Assembly (NCBI RefSeq): GCF_005405425.1
Contig: NZ_BJEA01000001.1
Coordinates: 186,001-250,000, forward strand
Source: Lactiplantibacillus modestisalitolerans
GTDB taxonomy: Bacteria > Bacillota > Bacilli > Lactobacillales > Lactobacillaceae
Length of the DNA stretch: 64,000 nucleotides
Direction: 5' to 3'
Shown: in pieces, positions 1-9,722 of the stretch
Numbering within the stretch: the first letter of the stretch is position 1
Layout: each line of letters opens with the position of its first letter
The notes under the pieces: model-generated
What the model was told of the DNA's origin: nothing
The model's database searches: none
What the model saw: only the letters and a program-made list of their open reading frames with translations
Position numbers and translations under genes: made by a program

Positions 1-21
1 GTTCTTCATGGTAGTCAGCAA
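1..21 (-). CDS. secY: SecY protein translocase, first seven codons (partial)
   Basis: Only the extreme 5' end is in the window. A TTG at 21-19 opens a frame reading M-L-T-T-M-K-N, which resembles the start of lactobacillar SecY, the translocon channel. A GAGGTGAT ribosome binding site lies five bases upstream, inside the end of rplO. An ATG at 9-7 is in frame but too far from that site. secY after rplO is the standard spc-operon order. The assignment is inferred mainly from position. Confidence 0.6.
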
Positions 22-22
22 A

Positions 23-454
23 TTAGATCACCTCAGTTTTACCGCCAGCAGCTTCAATAGCTGCAACCGCCGTTGCAGAGAACTTGCTTGCCTTAACTGT
101 TAATTTTTTGTTGAGTTTACCATTACCAAGAACTTTAACGGCAGCACTCTTCTTAACTAAGCCAGCTTCCTTCATTGATTCTGGTGTTACTTCTGCACCA
201 TCATCAAACCGGTTTAAGCCGTCAAGGTTAACAACCGCATATTCTTTACGGTTAATGTTAGTAAATCCACGCTTTGGAATCCGACGATACAATGGCATTT
301 GGCCACCTTCGAACCCTACACGAACTTTACCACGAGCCTTTTGACCCTTTTGGCCACGACCAGAAGTCTTACCATGGCCACTTGAGTCACCACGACCAAT
401 GCGACGACGAGTAAAACGTGATCCTTCACTTGCTTGTAATTCATGTAACTTCAT
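23..454 (-). CDS. rplO: 50S ribosomal protein L15
   Basis: L15 is an assembly protein of the large subunit that binds 23S rRNA. The 143-residue product has the family N-terminus (MKLHEL) followed by the basic Gly/Arg-rich segment around residues 15-45, and is of normal length. An AGGAGGT site precedes the ATG. It lies between rpmD and secY in the spc operon; its stop sits within the secY translation-start region, so the two genes are probably translationally coupled. Confidence 0.98.
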   Translation of the reverse strand: MKLHELQASEGSRFTRRRIGRGDSSGHGKTSGRGQKGQKARGKVRVGFEGGQMPLYRRIPKRGFTNINRKEYAVVNLDGLNRFDDGAEVTPESMKEAGLVKKSAAVKVLGNGKLNKKLTVKASKFSATAVAAIEAAGGKTEVI

Positions 455-485
455 TTAGTAGGCACCTCCTCTTAGAAAATTTAAA

Positions 486-668
486 TTACTTGATGATTTC
501 GACATCGACTAAGTGTGCGATGTGGAAAATTTGTCCGCGAGTTGCTGCGTCATTAGGTTTAACAACGGAGCTGTTGATCCGGTTTAAGCCTAATTCCTTC
601 ACAATTTTACGTTGCTTAGGAAGACGGTGAGCTGCGCTGCGAACTAAAGTGATCTTTAATTGAGCCAT
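486..668 (-). CDS. rpmD: 50S ribosomal protein L30
   Basis: Small large-subunit protein of 60 residues, the usual bacterial length. The frame begins [11 protein letters not shown] and contains the L30 segment with [19 protein letters not shown] site lies nine bases before the ATG. It sits between rpsE and rplO as in other Firmicutes spc operons, and nothing is unusual about it. Confidence 0.97.
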   Translation of the reverse strand: MAQLKITLVRSAAHRLPKQRKIVKELGLNRINSSVVKPNDAATRGQIFHIAHLVDVEIIK

Positions 669-684
669 GTTGTTTGTCCTCCTA

Positions 685-1185
685 TTATTCAGCTAAATGT
701 TCAGCTGAGACACCACGTAAAGCAGCGATTTGTTCAGCAGTCTTCAAGCTCTTCAAACCTTCGAACGTTGCACGTACAACGTTAACTGGTGTGTTGGAGC
801 CAAGGCGCTTACTAGTAACATCGTCAACGCCAGCCAATTCCATGACGGCACGAACGGCGCCACCAGCGGCAACCCCAGAACCTTCAACGGCAGGCTTAAG
901 CATGATGCGACCACCACCGTAAACACCAATTGTTTCATGAGGAATGGTGGTACCAACCATTGGTACAGTGATCAAGTTCTTTTTAGCAGCTTCGGAAGCT
1001 TTCCGAATTGCTTCTGGAACTTCTTGAGCTTTACCAGTACCGAAACCAACGTGTCCTTTGTGGTCACCAACGATTACTAAAGCAGCAAAACGTAAGCGAC
1101 GACCACCTTTAACAACTTTAGTAATCCGGTTGATGGCAACAACGTTATCGTCAAGATCTAATTTTGATGGATCAATGAAAGTCAT
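685..1185 (-). CDS. rpsE: 30S ribosomal protein S5
   Basis: S5 of the small subunit, which helps set decoding accuracy and is the classic site of spectinomycin-resistance mutations. The 166-residue product has the N-terminal double-stranded-RNA-binding-like region ([14 protein letters not shown], about residues 20-33) and the C-terminal domain with [12 protein letters not shown]. An AAAGGAGG site precedes the ATG. It follows rplR in the spc operon. Confidence 0.98.
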   Translation of the reverse strand: MTFIDPSKLDLDDNVVAINRITKVVKGGRRLRFAALVIVGDHKGHVGFGTGKAQEVPEAIRKASEAAKKNLITVPMVGTTIPHETIGVYGGGRIMLKPAVEGSGVAAGGAVRAVMELAGVDDVTSKRLGSNTPVNVVRATFEGLKSLKTAEQIAALRGVSAEHLAE

Positions 1186-1205
1186 ATGGTATTATTCCTC
1201 CTTTG

Positions 1206-1562
1206 TTAGAATTTAAGTCCGTTTTCACGAGCAGCTTCAGCCAAAGCTTGAACCCGACCGTGATATAAGTAACCGCCACGATCAAAGACTACGTCAGAGA
1301 TCTTCTTTTCAGCAGCACGTTTAGCAACAACTTCACCAACTGAAGCAGCTTGTTCGGTCTTGTTGTTACCCTTAACTTCGCTATCTAAAGTTGAGGCACT
1401 TGCGAGCGTTACACCCTCTACATCATCAATAACTTGAGCGTAGATGTTTTTGTTTGAACGATAAACATTTAAGCGTGGGCGCTCAGCAGTACCAGAGATT
1501 TTACCACGAACGCGTGCATGACGACGTTGGCGGGTTTGATTCTTATCTGGTTTTGAAATCAC
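1206..1562 (-). CDS. rplR: 50S ribosomal protein L18
   Basis: L18 binds 5S rRNA together with L5 in the central protuberance. I place the start at the GTG at 1562, giving MISKPDKN and 118 residues. A longer frame opens at GTG 1571, but that codon lies inside the AGGTGA ribosome binding site and so cannot be the start. The C-terminus with [19 protein letters not shown] is typical. Confidence 0.96.
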   Translation of the reverse strand: MISKPDKNQTRQRRHARVRGKISGTAERPRLNVYRSNKNIYAQVIDDVEGVTLASASTLDSEVKGNNKTEQAASVGEVVAKRAAEKKISDVVFDRGGYLYHGRVQALAEAARENGLKF

Positions 1563-1605
1563 AATAGTCACCTCTATATATTAGTATGGACAGCATTAAG
1601 CTGCA

Positions 1606-2142
1606 TTATTTACCAGTCTTACCTTCCTTACGACGAACATATTCATCGACGTAACGAATCCCTTTACCTTTGTAAGGTTCAGGTGAACGAATTGCCCGAA
1701 CTTCAGCAGCAAAGTCACCAACCGCTTGCTTACCAATACCAGAGATATTGATGTGCGTGTTGTCAGGAACTTCAACTGTGAGGCCTTCTGGCGTTTCAAA
1801 TTCAACAGGATGGGAATAACCAACCGTCAATACTAACTTCTTGCCTTGCAATTGGGCACGGTAACCAACACCGACCAATTGAAGGTTCTTAGTAAAGCCT
1901 TGAGTGACCCCTTCAACCATGTTGTTGACATTTGCACGCGTAGTTCCGTGTAATGCCTTCATCTTGTAATCATCAGTTGGGCGCGTGAATTTAACTTCGT
2001 TGCCTTCAACCGTCATCGTAATTTCGCTAGAGATGTTCCGCGTTAACGTCCCCTTAGGTCCCTTAACCGTAACGACTTCACCAGCTTGTGATACTTCTAC
2101 CCCTGCGGGTAATTCAATTACTTTATTACCAATACGACTCAC
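1606..2142 (-). CDS. rplF: 50S ribosomal protein L6
   Basis: L6 lies near the sarcin-ricin loop and GTPase centre of the large subunit. The product has 178 residues, starts [15 protein letters not shown] and ends with the [11 protein letters not shown] segment of the second L6 domain. The start is GTG at 2142, eight bases after a GGGAGGTG site. It lies between rpsH and rplR in the spc operon. Confidence 0.98.
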   Translation of the reverse strand: MSRIGNKVIELPAGVEVSQAGEVVTVKGPKGTLTRNISSEITMTVEGNEVKFTRPTDDYKMKALHGTTRANVNNMVEGVTQGFTKNLQLVGVGYRAQLQGKKLVLTVGYSHPVEFETPEGLTVEVPDNTHINISGIGKQAVGDFAAEVRAIRSPEPYKGKGIRYVDEYVRRKEGKTGK

Positions 2143-2171
2143 TTATTTGCACCTCCCGTCTTAATTAAATC

Positions 2172-2567
2172 TTACCAAACGTAAGCTAAAACTTCGCCGC
2201 CAAGCTTCTTAGCGCGAGCTTCTTTGTCAGTAATAACGCCTTCTGAAGTTGAGATGATAGCAATCCCTAAACCGTTTAATACCTTAGGAACAGCATCAGC
2301 CTTAACGTATGAGCGTAAACCTGGCTTTGAAATCCGCTTCAAACCAGAAATAACCCGTTCGTTATCCTTACCATACTTCAAGAAGACACGGATGATGCCC
2401 TGTTTGTCATCATCGATGTATTCAACATCGCGAACAAAACCTTCATTCTTTAAAATTTCAGCAATGTTGCGTTTGATATTTGATGCAGGAACTTCTAATG
2501 AATCGTGGCGTACCATGTTTGCGTTACGGATACGAGTCAAGAAATCTGCGATTGGATCAGTCATCAT
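2172..2567 (-). CDS. rpsH: 30S ribosomal protein S8
   Basis: S8 binds the central domain of 16S rRNA early in small-subunit assembly; in E. coli it also represses the spc operon. The 131-residue product begins [16 protein letters not shown] and ends with [16 protein letters not shown] followed by VLAYVW, typical of S8. An AAAGGAGGT site lies nine bases before the ATG at 2567. No S8-binding mimic was examined here. Confidence 0.97.
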   Translation of the reverse strand: MMTDPIADFLTRIRNANMVRHDSLEVPASNIKRNIAEILKNEGFVRDVEYIDDDKQGIIRVFLKYGKDNERVISGLKRISKPGLRSYVKADAVPKVLNGLGIAIISTSEGVITDKEARAKKLGGEVLAYVW

Positions 2568-2600
2568 GAAAGTTTAACCTCCTTTAACTTGGGTTCTTTT

Positions 2601-2786
2601 TTACCAGCTGGCCTTTTTCATACCAGGGATTTGACCTTTGTGGGCCAGGTCGCGTAAGCAGATACGGCACAAGTGGAATTTACGGTAAACTGAATGTGGA
2701 CGACCACAACGTTCGCAACGCGTGTAGTTTTGTACGTTAAACTTTGCGCCACGTTTTTGTTTAGCAATTTGTGATTTTTTAGCCAA
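2601..2786 (-). CDS. rpsN: 30S ribosomal protein S14, zinc-binding (type Z)
   Basis: 61-residue S14 of the short zinc-ribbon class. Two CXXC pairs are visible (CERC and CRIC), the four zinc ligands that the longer zinc-independent paralogue lacks. The start is TTG at 2786, nine bases after an AAGGGGGT site. Lactobacilli can carry a second zinc-free S14 elsewhere; that copy is not in this window. Confidence 0.97.
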   Translation of the reverse strand: MAKKSQIAKQKRGAKFNVQNYTRCERCGRPHSVYRKFHLCRICLRDLAHKGQIPGMKKASW

Positions 2787-2806
2787 CTTCGATTAACCCC
2801 CTTCGG

Positions 2807-3349
2807 TTATTTGGCAAATGGCATGCCAAATTGAGTTAACAACTCACGTGATTCTTCATCACTATCAGCTGTTGTGACAATTACAATGTCTAAACCGCGA
2901 ACACGGTTAACATTATCATAGTTGATTTCTGGGAAGATCAATTGTTCACGGACACCCAACGTGTAGTTACCGCGACCATCAAATGAACGGGTACTTACAC
3001 CATGGAAGTCACGAACACGTGGTAATGAAACGTTGATCAACTTATCTAAGAAGTCATACATGCGTTCGCCACGTAAGTCAACCTTGGCACCAATTGCCAT
3101 ACCTTCACGAAGACGGAAACCAGCGATAGATTTCTTTGCCCGGGTAACCAATGGTTTTTGACCGGAGATCAAAGTCAATTCTTCAACTGCTTCGTCTAAG
3201 TTTTTAGCGTTAGTGACTGCATCACCAACACCCATGTTCAAAACGATCTTTGCCAGCTTTGGCACTTGCATTACTGAAGTGTAGTTGAACTTGTCAACTA
3301 AGGCTGGGACGATTTCTTTTTCATATTGAGCTTTTAAACGGTTTTCCAT
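2807..3349 (-). CDS. rplE: 50S ribosomal protein L5
   Basis: L5 binds 5S rRNA and contacts P-site tRNA. The 180-residue product contains [12 protein letters not shown] near residue 33 and [19 protein letters not shown] near the end, both family hallmarks. An AAAGGAGG site precedes the ATG. It sits between rplX and rpsN in the spc operon. Confidence 0.98.
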   Translation of the reverse strand: MENRLKAQYEKEIVPALVDKFNYTSVMQVPKLAKIVLNMGVGDAVTNAKNLDEAVEELTLISGQKPLVTRAKKSIAGFRLREGMAIGAKVDLRGERMYDFLDKLINVSLPRVRDFHGVSTRSFDGRGNYTLGVREQLIFPEINYDNVNRVRGLDIVIVTTADSDEESRELLTQFGMPFAK

Positions 3350-3377
3350 GAAACTTGCTTCCTCCTTTCAGTCAGTA

Positions 3378-3692
3378 TTAGTTTTCTAAGTCTTTACCAG
3401 ACTTTTTAGCAAAACGGACACGCTTGCCATCATCTTCGCGACGAACACCTAAACGAGTAGGTTCGTTGGTCGATGGGTCAAGGAACATGACGTTTGAAGC
3501 AGCGATTGGCGCTTCGACATCCACGATACCGCCTTGTGGGTTAACGTTCGTAGGCTTTTGGTGTTTCTTGATCTTGTTAACACCTTCGACAACGACACGG
3601 TTCTTGGCAACGAGTACCTTTTTAACAGTACCTTCTTGACCACGATCCTTACCGCTGATTACACGAACTTTATCACCAGTTTTAATCAACAT
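3378..3692 (-). CDS. rplX: 50S ribosomal protein L24
   Basis: L24 initiates large-subunit assembly. I choose the ATG at 3692 ([16 protein letters not shown], a KOW-type motif, 104 residues), about ten bases after AAGGAGGT. A GTG four codons upstream lies within that binding site and is rejected. The length is normal for the family. Confidence 0.96.
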   Translation of the reverse strand: MLIKTGDKVRVISGKDRGQEGTVKKVLVAKNRVVVEGVNKIKKHQKPTNVNPQGGIVDVEAPIAASNVMFLDPSTNEPTRLGVRREDDGKRVRFAKKSGKDLEN

Positions 3693-3725
3693 TAGGTTGC
3701 GCACCTCCTTATTTACGGTGTGAGA

Positions 3726-4094
3726 CTAAAGTACTTCTGGCGCTAATGAAACGATGCGCATAAAGTCTTTATCACGTAATTCACGAGCAACGGGGCCAAA
3801 GATACGAGTACCTTGAGGCGTCTTGTCATCGCGAATAATAACTGCAGCATTTTCGTCAAACTTGATGTATGAACCGTCAGCGCGGTGAACACCAGACTTA
3901 GTCCGGACGATCACAGCCTTAACAACGTCATGAGCTTTGACAACACCACCGGGTGTTGCTTGCTTGACCGTCGCAACGATGATATCCCCAATGTTAGCAG
4001 TTTTACGACCAGAGCCACCTAATACCTTAATAGTAAGGATTTCACGGGCACCGGAGTTGTCAGCAACTTTTAAACGACTTTCTTGTTGGATCAC
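3726..4094 (-). CDS. rplN: 50S ribosomal protein L14
   Basis: L14 forms part of the intersubunit bridge. The 122-residue product starts [17 protein letters not shown] and includes the AVIVRTKSG segment, both highly conserved. The start is GTG at 4094, nine bases after a GGGAGG site. First gene of the classical spc operon, here continuous with the S10 genes. Confidence 0.98.
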   Translation of the reverse strand: MIQQESRLKVADNSGAREILTIKVLGGSGRKTANIGDIIVATVKQATPGGVVKAHDVVKAVIVRTKSGVHRADGSYIKFDENAAVIIRDDKTPQGTRIFGPVARELRDKDFMRIVSLAPEVL

Positions 4095-4134
4095 GTTAAG
4101 TGTCCTCCCTTCATGTAATTTTATTCAGCTTAAA

Positions 4135-4404
4135 CTAGATAATAACAGCTTTTTGAACGACTTCAAGTAAGCGGAAACGCTTAGTAGCTGAAAGAGGACG
4201 AGTTTCCATGATCTTGACGATATCGCCAATGTGGGCTTCATTGTTTTCATCATGAGCCTTGTATTTCTTTGAATAACGGACACGCTTACCGTAAACCGGA
4301 TGGTTCTTGTAAGTTTCGCGTACGACAACGATTGTTTTATCCATCTTGTCGGAAACGACGCGTCCTTGGATAACCTTACGGCTGTTCCGAGTATCTTCAC
4401 TCAT
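4135..4404 (-). CDS. rpsQ: 30S ribosomal protein S17
   Basis: S17 is a primary 16S rRNA-binding protein with an OB fold. The 89-residue product contains [14 protein letters not shown] and the C-terminal [14 protein letters not shown] segment. An AAAGGAGG site precedes the ATG. It follows rpmC, as in other S10 operons. Confidence 0.98.
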   Translation of the reverse strand: MSEDTRNSRKVIQGRVVSDKMDKTIVVVRETYKNHPVYGKRVRYSKKYKAHDENNEAHIGDIVKIMETRPLSATKRFRLLEVVQKAVII

Positions 4405-4426
4405 TCGTGATTGCCTCCTTTATACT

Positions 4427-4621
4427 CTACTTGTTTAACTCTTGTTCACGCAACGCAGTTTTAATGCGCGCGATATTCTTACGAACTTGCTTTAAACGAG
4501 CGGTGTTTTCAAGCTGACCAGTGGCCAATTGAAAACGCAAGTTGAAAAGTTCGTCTTTGTAAGACTTTTCTTTTTCGAGCATTTCAGCAGTGGACAATGC
4601 TTTAATTTCCTTAGCCTTCAT
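4427..4621 (-). CDS. rpmC: 50S ribosomal protein L29
   Basis: Helical protein at the exit-tunnel rim and part of the docking site for trigger factor and SRP. I choose ATG 4621 (MKAKEIKAL, 64 residues), with AGGTGG eight bases upstream. A GTG four codons earlier lies in that site. The first 11 bases overlap the end of rplP, so translation is probably coupled. Confidence 0.95.
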   Translation of the reverse strand: MKAKEIKALSTAEMLEKEKSYKDELFNLRFQLATGQLENTARLKQVRKNIARIKTALREQELNK

Positions 4622-5045
4622 CTGATTCGCCACCTACTTCCTCGCGCTTAACAATCTTAGTTTTCACAGGTAACTTAGTGCCGGCTAAGCGCAAAGCTTC
4701 GCGAGCAACTTCTTCGGAAACGCCACCGACTTCAAACATAACCTTGTTACGCTTTACTGGGGCAACCCAACCTGCAGGAGTACCTTTCCCATTACCCATC
4801 CGGACACCGACACCTTTTTCAGTGTAGGACTTGTGAGGGAAAATCTTAATCCATACCTTACCGCCACGCTTCATGTAACGGTTCATAGCAACACGGGCAG
4901 CTTCAATCTGCCGGTTGCTGATCCAGTGTGATTCAAGGGTTTGTAACCCAAAATCACCAAAAGCAACTGTTTTACCGCCTTTAGCTTCACCGCGCATTTT
5001 ACCACGGTGAACACGACGGTACTTAACCCGTTTAGGTACCAGCAT
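4611..5045 (-). CDS. rplP: 50S ribosomal protein L16
   Basis: L16 helps shape the A-site side of the peptidyl transferase centre. The 144-residue product starts [19 protein letters not shown] and has the R-M-G-x-G-K-G segment near residue 80. An AAAGGAGG site precedes the ATG. The stop lies inside rpmC. Confidence 0.98.
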   Translation of the reverse strand: MLVPKRVKYRRVHRGKMRGEAKGGKTVAFGDFGLQTLESHWISNRQIEAARVAMNRYMKRGGKVWIKIFPHKSYTEKGVGVRMGNGKGTPAGWVAPVKRNKVMFEVGGVSEEVAREALRLAGTKLPVKTKIVKREEVGGESDEG

Positions 5046-5047
5046 GT

Positions 5048-5701
5048 TTAGTTTCCTCCTTTAGCAGATTTCTTTTCTGGCAAGATTTCGCCACGGTAGA
5101 TCCAGGTCTTAACACCTAACTTACCGTAAGTCGTCCGTGCTTCAACCCATGCGTAATCAATGTCCGCACGGAGCGTATGCAACGGAACAGTACCGTCTGA
5201 ATAAGTTTCGACACGTGACATGTCGGCACCGTTCAAACGACCAGCAACCTGAGCTTTAATACCCTTAGCGCCTGAACGCATCGTACGTTGCATTGCGCCA
5301 CGCATTGCACGACGGAAAGCAACCCGGCCTTCCAATTGACGCGCAATACTTTCACCAACTAATTTAGCATCTAAATCAGGCTTCTTGATTTCGATGATGT
5401 TGATGTGTACTCGCTTACCAGTTAAATTGTTTAATTCTTTACGAAGTGCTTCAACTTCAGAACCACCCTTACCAATAACCATCCCTGGCTTTGCGGTATG
5501 GATTGAAATGTTCACGCGGTTTGCAGCGCGTTCGATTTCAACGGTGGAGACGGAAGCGTCGGCAAGTCGTTGTTCGATATACTTACGGATGCGTAAATCT
5601 TCGTTTAAGTAGGCAGCAAAATCTTTTTCAGCGTACCATTTTGCTTCCCAGTCACGAATGATTCCTACACGTAATCCGGTTGGATTTACTTTTTGACCCA
5701 C
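5048..5701 (-). CDS. rpsC: 30S ribosomal protein S3
   Basis: S3 lines the mRNA entry channel of the small subunit. The 217-residue product contains the type-II KH domain with [14 protein letters not shown] (about residues 73-86) and the C-terminal domain with [10 protein letters not shown]. The start is GTG 5701, preceded by GGAGGG. Two bases separate it from rplP. Confidence 0.98.
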   Translation of the reverse strand: MGQKVNPTGLRVGIIRDWEAKWYAEKDFAAYLNEDLRIRKYIEQRLADASVSTVEIERAANRVNISIHTAKPGMVIGKGGSEVEALRKELNNLTGKRVHINIIEIKKPDLDAKLVGESIARQLEGRVAFRRAMRGAMQRTMRSGAKGIKAQVAGRLNGADMSRVETYSDGTVPLHTLRADIDYAWVEARTTYGKLGVKTWIYRGEILPEKKSAKGGN

Positions 5702-5713
5702 GCGTTATCCCTC

Positions 5714-6061
5714 CTATTTTTCAGTAACTGTGATCGTGATGTGGCTTGTCCGCTTGTTGATTGGGGAAGCAGAACCCTTTGCCCGTGGACGGAACCGTTT
5801 TAAGGTTGGTCCTTCGTTAACAAAGGCTTCGCTTACGACCAAATCTTCACGATCTAAGTCAAAGTTATTTTCAGCGTTAGCAACTGCTGAAAGCAATACT
5901 TTTTCAACTACTGGAGATGCACCCCGTGGAGTGAACTTCAAAGTTGCTAAAGCTTCAGCAACGCTCTTACCTCTGATAAGATCAACGACTAGGCGGACCT
6001 TACGAGCGGCAATCCGAACAGTTTTTGCAGTTGCACGTGCAGATGTTACTTGTTCAGCCAT
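5714..6061 (-). CDS. rplV: 50S ribosomal protein L22
   Basis: L22 contributes a loop to the peptide exit tunnel, a site of macrolide-resistance changes. The 115-residue product has the N-terminal [17 protein letters not shown] segment and the C-terminal hairpin with [19 protein letters not shown] site precedes the ATG. Confidence 0.98.
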   Translation of the reverse strand: MAEQVTSARATAKTVRIAARKVRLVVDLIRGKSVAEALATLKFTPRGASPVVEKVLLSAVANAENNFDLDREDLVVSEAFVNEGPTLKRFRPRAKGSASPINKRTSHITITVTEK

Positions 6062-6077
6062 TCTTTTATCCTCCTAA

Positions 6078-6353
6078 CTACTTCGTTTTCTTATCGTCAG
6101 TACCGTGACCATGGAAAGTCCGTGTAGGTACAAATTCACCTAACTTATGACCAACCATATCGTCTTGGATGTAAACTGGGACATGCTTGCGCCCATCATA
6201 TACAGCGATAGTGTACCCAATAAAACTTGGGAAAATTGTTGAACGACGTGACCACGTCTTGATGACAGATTTCTTGTCAGAATCAGATTGTGCATCGATC
6301 TTGTTTAAAAGATGCTGATCTGCGAAAGGTCCCTTCTTTAAACTACGACCCAT
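6078..6353 (-). CDS. rpsS: 30S ribosomal protein S19
   Basis: S19 sits in the small-subunit head next to S13. The 91-residue product starts [12 protein letters not shown] and contains [12 protein letters not shown], both diagnostic. AGGAGGT lies before the ATG. It lies between rplB and rplV in the S10 operon. Confidence 0.98.
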   Translation of the reverse strand: MGRSLKKGPFADQHLLNKIDAQSDSDKKSVIKTWSRRSTIFPSFIGYTIAVYDGRKHVPVYIQDDMVGHKLGEFVPTRTFHGHGTDDKKTK

Positions 6354-6395
6354 CGTGTGACCTCCTCTCGAGAACTACAGTAAATTCAAATATAA

Positions 6396-7235
6396 TTAGT
6401 GTTTGCCTGGGCGACGACCACGAACAATAAGCTTGTTTGAACGAGCTTTGGTGTTCCGAGTCTTCTTACCAAGAGTCTTCTTACCCCATGGAGACATTGG
6501 AGATGGATGACCGATTGGCGCTTTACCTTCACCACCACCATGAGGGTGATCGTTAGGGTTCATTACAGACCCACGAACCGTTGGACGCTTACCTTGCCAA
6601 CGAGTCCGGCCGGCCTTACCAGAATTGATTAATTCGTGTTGTTCGTTACCAACAGTACCAATCGTAGCACGGCTAGTTAATAGAACTAAGCGAACTTCAC
6701 CAGAAGACAAACGAACGATTGCGTACTTGCCTTCCTTACCAAGTAATTGTGCAGACGCACCAGCAGAACGTGCTAATTGTCCACCCTTACCAGGCTTCAA
6801 TTCAATGTTATGAATAACGGTACCAACTGGGATGTTAGTCAATGGCAATGCGTTACCAACTTTAATATCGGCTTCGGCACCTGATTGAACTGACATGCCA
6901 ACTTCCAAACCTTTTGGTGCTAAAATGTAGGACTTAACCCCATCAGCGTAAACTAACAAAGCAATGTTTGCAGTCCGGTTTGGATCATATTCGATTGCTT
7001 TAACGGTTGCTGGAACATCGTCCTTGATCCGCTTAAAGTCAACCAAACGGTATTGTTGTTTATGACCACCGCCACGGTGACGCACAGTAATGTGACCGTA
7101 ACTGTTACGACCAGCCGTGTGACTTTGTGAGTCTAATAATGACTTTTCTGGCTTCGTCTTAGTGATTTCAGAGAAATCTGAAGCAGTCATATTACGACGG
7201 CCGTTAGTGGTTGGTTTATACTTCTTAATACCCAC
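6396..7235 (-). CDS. rplB: 50S ribosomal protein L2
   Basis: L2 is required for subunit association and peptidyl transfer. The 279-residue product has the C-terminal [16 protein letters not shown] motif, with the conserved histidine implicated in peptidyl-transferase activity. The start is GTG 7235, preceded by AGGAGGT. Normal length. Confidence 0.99.
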   Translation of the reverse strand: MGIKKYKPTTNGRRNMTASDFSEITKTKPEKSLLDSQSHTAGRNSYGHITVRHRGGGHKQQYRLVDFKRIKDDVPATVKAIEYDPNRTANIALLVYADGVKSYILAPKGLEVGMSVQSGAEADIKVGNALPLTNIPVGTVIHNIELKPGKGGQLARSAGASAQLLGKEGKYAIVRLSSGEVRLVLLTSRATIGTVGNEQHELINSGKAGRTRWQGKRPTVRGSVMNPNDHPHGGGEGKAPIGHPSPMSPWGKKTLGKKTRNTKARSNKLIVRGRRPGKH

Positions 7236-7258
7236 TAGAGTGACCTCCTAAATTAGAT

Positions 7259-7552
7259 TTATTGTTGATCGTCGTTGAACAATTTAATTTCGTTCGAATC
7301 GGCGCTTAAGGTAACAATGGCCTTACGACGCTTCTTAGTGTAGCCGGCGTAACGACCTTGGCGCTTAAGCTTACCGTTAACGTTCATAACGTTAACCTTA
7401 ACGACCTTAACATCGAAGATTTCTTCGATAGCTTTTTTAACTTGTGTTTTCGTAGCCTGTACGTTGACATCAAATGTATAGCGCTTGTCGTCCAAGTCAG
7501 CCATTGATGCTTCAGTAATTACAGGACGTAAAATTACATCGCGTGCTTCCAT
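7259..7552 (-). CDS. rplW: 50S ribosomal protein L23
   Basis: L23 at the exit tunnel is the main docking point for trigger factor and SRP. The 97-residue product contains RPVITEASM and [17 protein letters not shown]. Its ATG shares one base with the rplD stop (TAATG), so translational coupling is likely. Confidence 0.97.
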   Translation of the reverse strand: MEARDVILRPVITEASMADLDDKRYTFDVNVQATKTQVKKAIEEIFDVKVVKVNVMNVNGKLKRQGRYAGYTKKRRKAIVTLSADSNEIKLFNDDQQ

Positions 7553-8175
7553 TATGCGAGCGCCTCCCCTAATTGATCGAGGGCTTTTTGGGTAACGACT
7601 AATTTGTCACTATTAGCAACATCTAAGACGTTAACACCTTTGGCTTTAAGGATCTTAACATTTGGTAAGTTACGACCTGCCAAAGCAGCCTTTTCATTGT
7701 CCTCTTCAACCAAAACAAGAGTCTTGGTGTCTACATTGAGGTTGTTTAATACGTTAGCAAATTCCTTAGTCTTAGGTTGGTCGAAAGCCAAAGCTTCAAC
7801 GGCAACTAAGTTTTGATCTGCGACCTTTTGAGAAAGGACAGACTTCAAAGCTAAGCGCATAACCTTCTTAGGTAATTTGTAGCTGTATGAGCGTGGTGTT
7901 GGTCCGAAGACGATCCCACCTTTACGCCATTGTGGCGAACGGATAGAACCTTGACGCGCACGACCAGTACCCTTTTGACGCCATGGTTTACGACCACCAC
8001 CGCGACGAGCACTCCGGTTCTTTACAGCGTGAGTTCCTTGACGCATTGATGCACGTTGCATCAAGATGGCGTCATAAACAACGTTTTCGTTTGGTTCGAT
8101 ACCAAACACAGCGTCATTCAAAGTAACGTCACCGTTTTGCGTCCCGTCTTGTTTGTATAATGCTACGCTAGTCAT
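7552..8175 (-). CDS. rplD: 50S ribosomal protein L4
   Basis: L4 has a globular domain and a loop in the exit tunnel; in E. coli it also represses the S10 operon. The 207-residue product contains the basic loop with [19 protein letters not shown] near residues 60-78. An AGGAGG site precedes the ATG. It may be the autoregulator of this operon, but that is an inference from other bacteria. Confidence 0.98.
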   Translation of the reverse strand: MTSVALYKQDGTQNGDVTLNDAVFGIEPNENVVYDAILMQRASMRQGTHAVKNRSARRGGGRKPWRQKGTGRARQGSIRSPQWRKGGIVFGPTPRSYSYKLPKKVMRLALKSVLSQKVADQNLVAVEALAFDQPKTKEFANVLNNLNVDTKTLVLVEEDNEKAALAGRNLPNVKILKAKGVNVLDVANSDKLVVTQKALDQLGEALA

Positions 8176-8194
8176 GTATTATGTCCTCCTTCCT

Positions 8195-8824
8195 TTATTT
8201 ACTCTTTACGGATGTTTTAACCGTAACAAACGATTTGTTTGCGCCAGGGACGTTCCCTTTAATTAATAAGACGTTGTTTTCAACATCGGCACGAACAACT
8301 TGTAAATTTTGCATCGTCCGTTGGTGATTACCCATCCGACCTGGTAACTTCTTACCTTTGAAGACCCGGTTGATGATGGCACCTAATGAACCTGGACGAC
8401 GGTGGTAACGAGAACCGTGGGCCATAGGACCACGACGTTGGCCGTCCTTATGAACGTTACCTTGGTAACCATGACCTTTAGTGATACCCGTAACGTCGAC
8501 TGCATCGCCGGCTGCAAAGATATCAGCCTTGACTTCGTCACCTACTGTGTAATCTCCAAGCTCAACATTACGAATTTCACGAATGAAGCGCTTAGGAGTC
8601 GTTTTTGCTTTTGCTGCATGACCTTGAGCAGGTTTGTTCGTCAAGACTTCACGCTTGTCATCCACACCTAATTGGATTGCTTCGTAACCGTCGTTTTCAA
8701 CAGTCTTAACTTGCAACACAACGTTAGGTTGAACTTCAAGGACAGTAACTGGGATTAATTCCCCGTCTTCGGTGAAGACTTGCGTCATTCCTACCTTTTT
8801 CCCTAAGATTCCTTTAGTGGCCAT
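8195..8824 (-). CDS. rplC: 50S ribosomal protein L3
   Basis: L3 reaches the peptidyl-transferase centre and is one of the first proteins to assemble. The 209-residue product starts [17 protein letters not shown] and has the central loop with [17 protein letters not shown] around residue 131. A TGGAGGTG site precedes the ATG. Second gene of the S10 operon. Confidence 0.98.
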   Translation of the reverse strand: MATKGILGKKVGMTQVFTEDGELIPVTVLEVQPNVVLQVKTVENDGYEAIQLGVDDKREVLTNKPAQGHAAKAKTTPKRFIREIRNVELGDYTVGDEVKADIFAAGDAVDVTGITKGHGYQGNVHKDGQRRGPMAHGSRYHRRPGSLGAIINRVFKGKKLPGRMGNHQRTMQNLQVVRADVENNVLLIKGNVPGANKSFVTVKTSVKSK

Positions 8825-8862
8825 GAGTACACCTCCATTTAATTGATTTTTAATTTAAAAAA

Positions 8863-9171
8863 TTAAAGCTTGATTTCAATGTCAACACCGCTAGGCAAGT
8901 CTAACTTCATTAATGAGTCGACCGTCTTTGGCGTTGGGTTAACGATATCGATTAACCGCTTGTGAGTCCGCATTTCGAACTGTTCACGTGAGTCCTTAAA
9001 CTTATGTGGTGAACGTAAAACGGTGTAAATCGTCCGTTCAGTTGGTAAAGGAATTGGACCTGAGATAGTAGCACCAGTTCTCTTTGCCGTTTCGACAATC
9101 TTGTCAGCTGACTGATCAAGAATACGGTGTTCGTAAGCCTTTAAGCGAATACGAATTTTTTGGTTTGCCAT
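8863..9171 (-). CDS. rpsJ: 30S ribosomal protein S10 (NusE)
   Basis: S10 is both a small-subunit head protein and the NusE transcription factor that links NusG to the ribosome. The 102-residue product contains [14 protein letters not shown] and the loop with [25 protein letters not shown] precedes the ATG. First gene of the long leftward operon. Confidence 0.98.
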   Translation of the reverse strand: MANQKIRIRLKAYEHRILDQSADKIVETAKRTGATISGPIPLPTERTIYTVLRSPHKFKDSREQFEMRTHKRLIDIVNPTPKTVDSLMKLDLPSGVDIEIKL

Positions 9172-9300
9172 TGTTGTGACCTCCTTCGTCTATTTTGAAA
9201 ATAAGACTAGCTCCGTGAAAATTACCGCCACGTCCCATGACAATGTGGCCGGGCGTGTCGCAACCTTTCACATCAAAGCTAACTACGACTACTTGATGAT

Positions 9301-9318
9301 GGGGGTATAGTAACCCCC
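9301..9318 (-). promoter_or_regulatory. Hairpin at the 5' end of the S10-operon leader
   Basis: GGGGGT and ACCCCC form a six-base-pair stem with a six-base loop, starting about 16 nt downstream of the predicted transcription start. The remaining leader of roughly 130 nt up to rpsJ has no convincing open reading frame. It may stabilise the mRNA or take part in ribosomal-protein feedback; I recognise no named leader class. Confidence 0.45.
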
Positions 9319-9340
9319 TCAGAAATACCAAGCACAATCT

Positions 9341-9369
9341 ATAATAAATGAAAAGCTGTGTAATAGCAA
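9341..9369 (-). promoter_or_regulatory. Promoter of the S10/spc operon
   Basis: TTGCTA at 9369-9364 and TATTAT at 9346-9341 are separated by exactly 17 bases, which fits a sigma-A promoter. It would give a leader of about 160 nt before rpsJ. No other good promoter was seen between the upstream gene's terminator and rpsJ. Confidence 0.65.
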
Positions 9370-9673
9370 GTACTTTCGCACTTTTTTCTACTCATCGTGT
9401 ATCTCGCGTTACCTTTTTTGAACCAGCACCAATAAATGTAACATAGATTGGCACTGATTAGTAGTCATTTCCATGATTAATTTAAAACTCGGCTGGTAAT
9501 TAGCCAGCGAAAACCAACAGCGACTAGCATACCACTTTTTATTAAAAAGCGCCGACTTCTACACTTTCAAGTTTCACTAATGAAAGGACGCGTAACCGCA
9601 ACCGTCTAAATCCGCGTGCGAGCAAGTACTAGCGGCCTTTGCGTCTGCGGTTGCTGATCACTTTCTTCCTATT
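9370..9673. other. Intergenic region upstream of the S10 promoter
   Basis: No coding frame is supported here. Imperfect inverted repeats are present: GCTGG/CCAGC near 9492-9510, and GCAACCG/CGGTTGC near 9598-9654. I assign no function. Confidence 0.4.
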
Positions 9674-9676
9674 ATT

Positions 9677-9714
9677 AACAAAACGCAACCATTGTGCTTT
9701 CACAATGATTGCGC
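9677..9714 (-). terminator. Rho-independent terminator
   Basis: On the minus strand a stem (GCAATCATTGTG with CACAATGGTTGC, one mismatch) is followed by TTTTGTT. It lies just after the stop codon of the membrane serine hydrolase at 9723. Confidence 0.8.
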
Positions 9715-9722
9715 ATAGGCGA

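Noticed and set aside
9116-9337. Open frame through the S10 leader into rpsJ
   Set aside because: No start signal, and it overlaps the rpsJ ribosome binding site and first codons; treated as untranslated leader.
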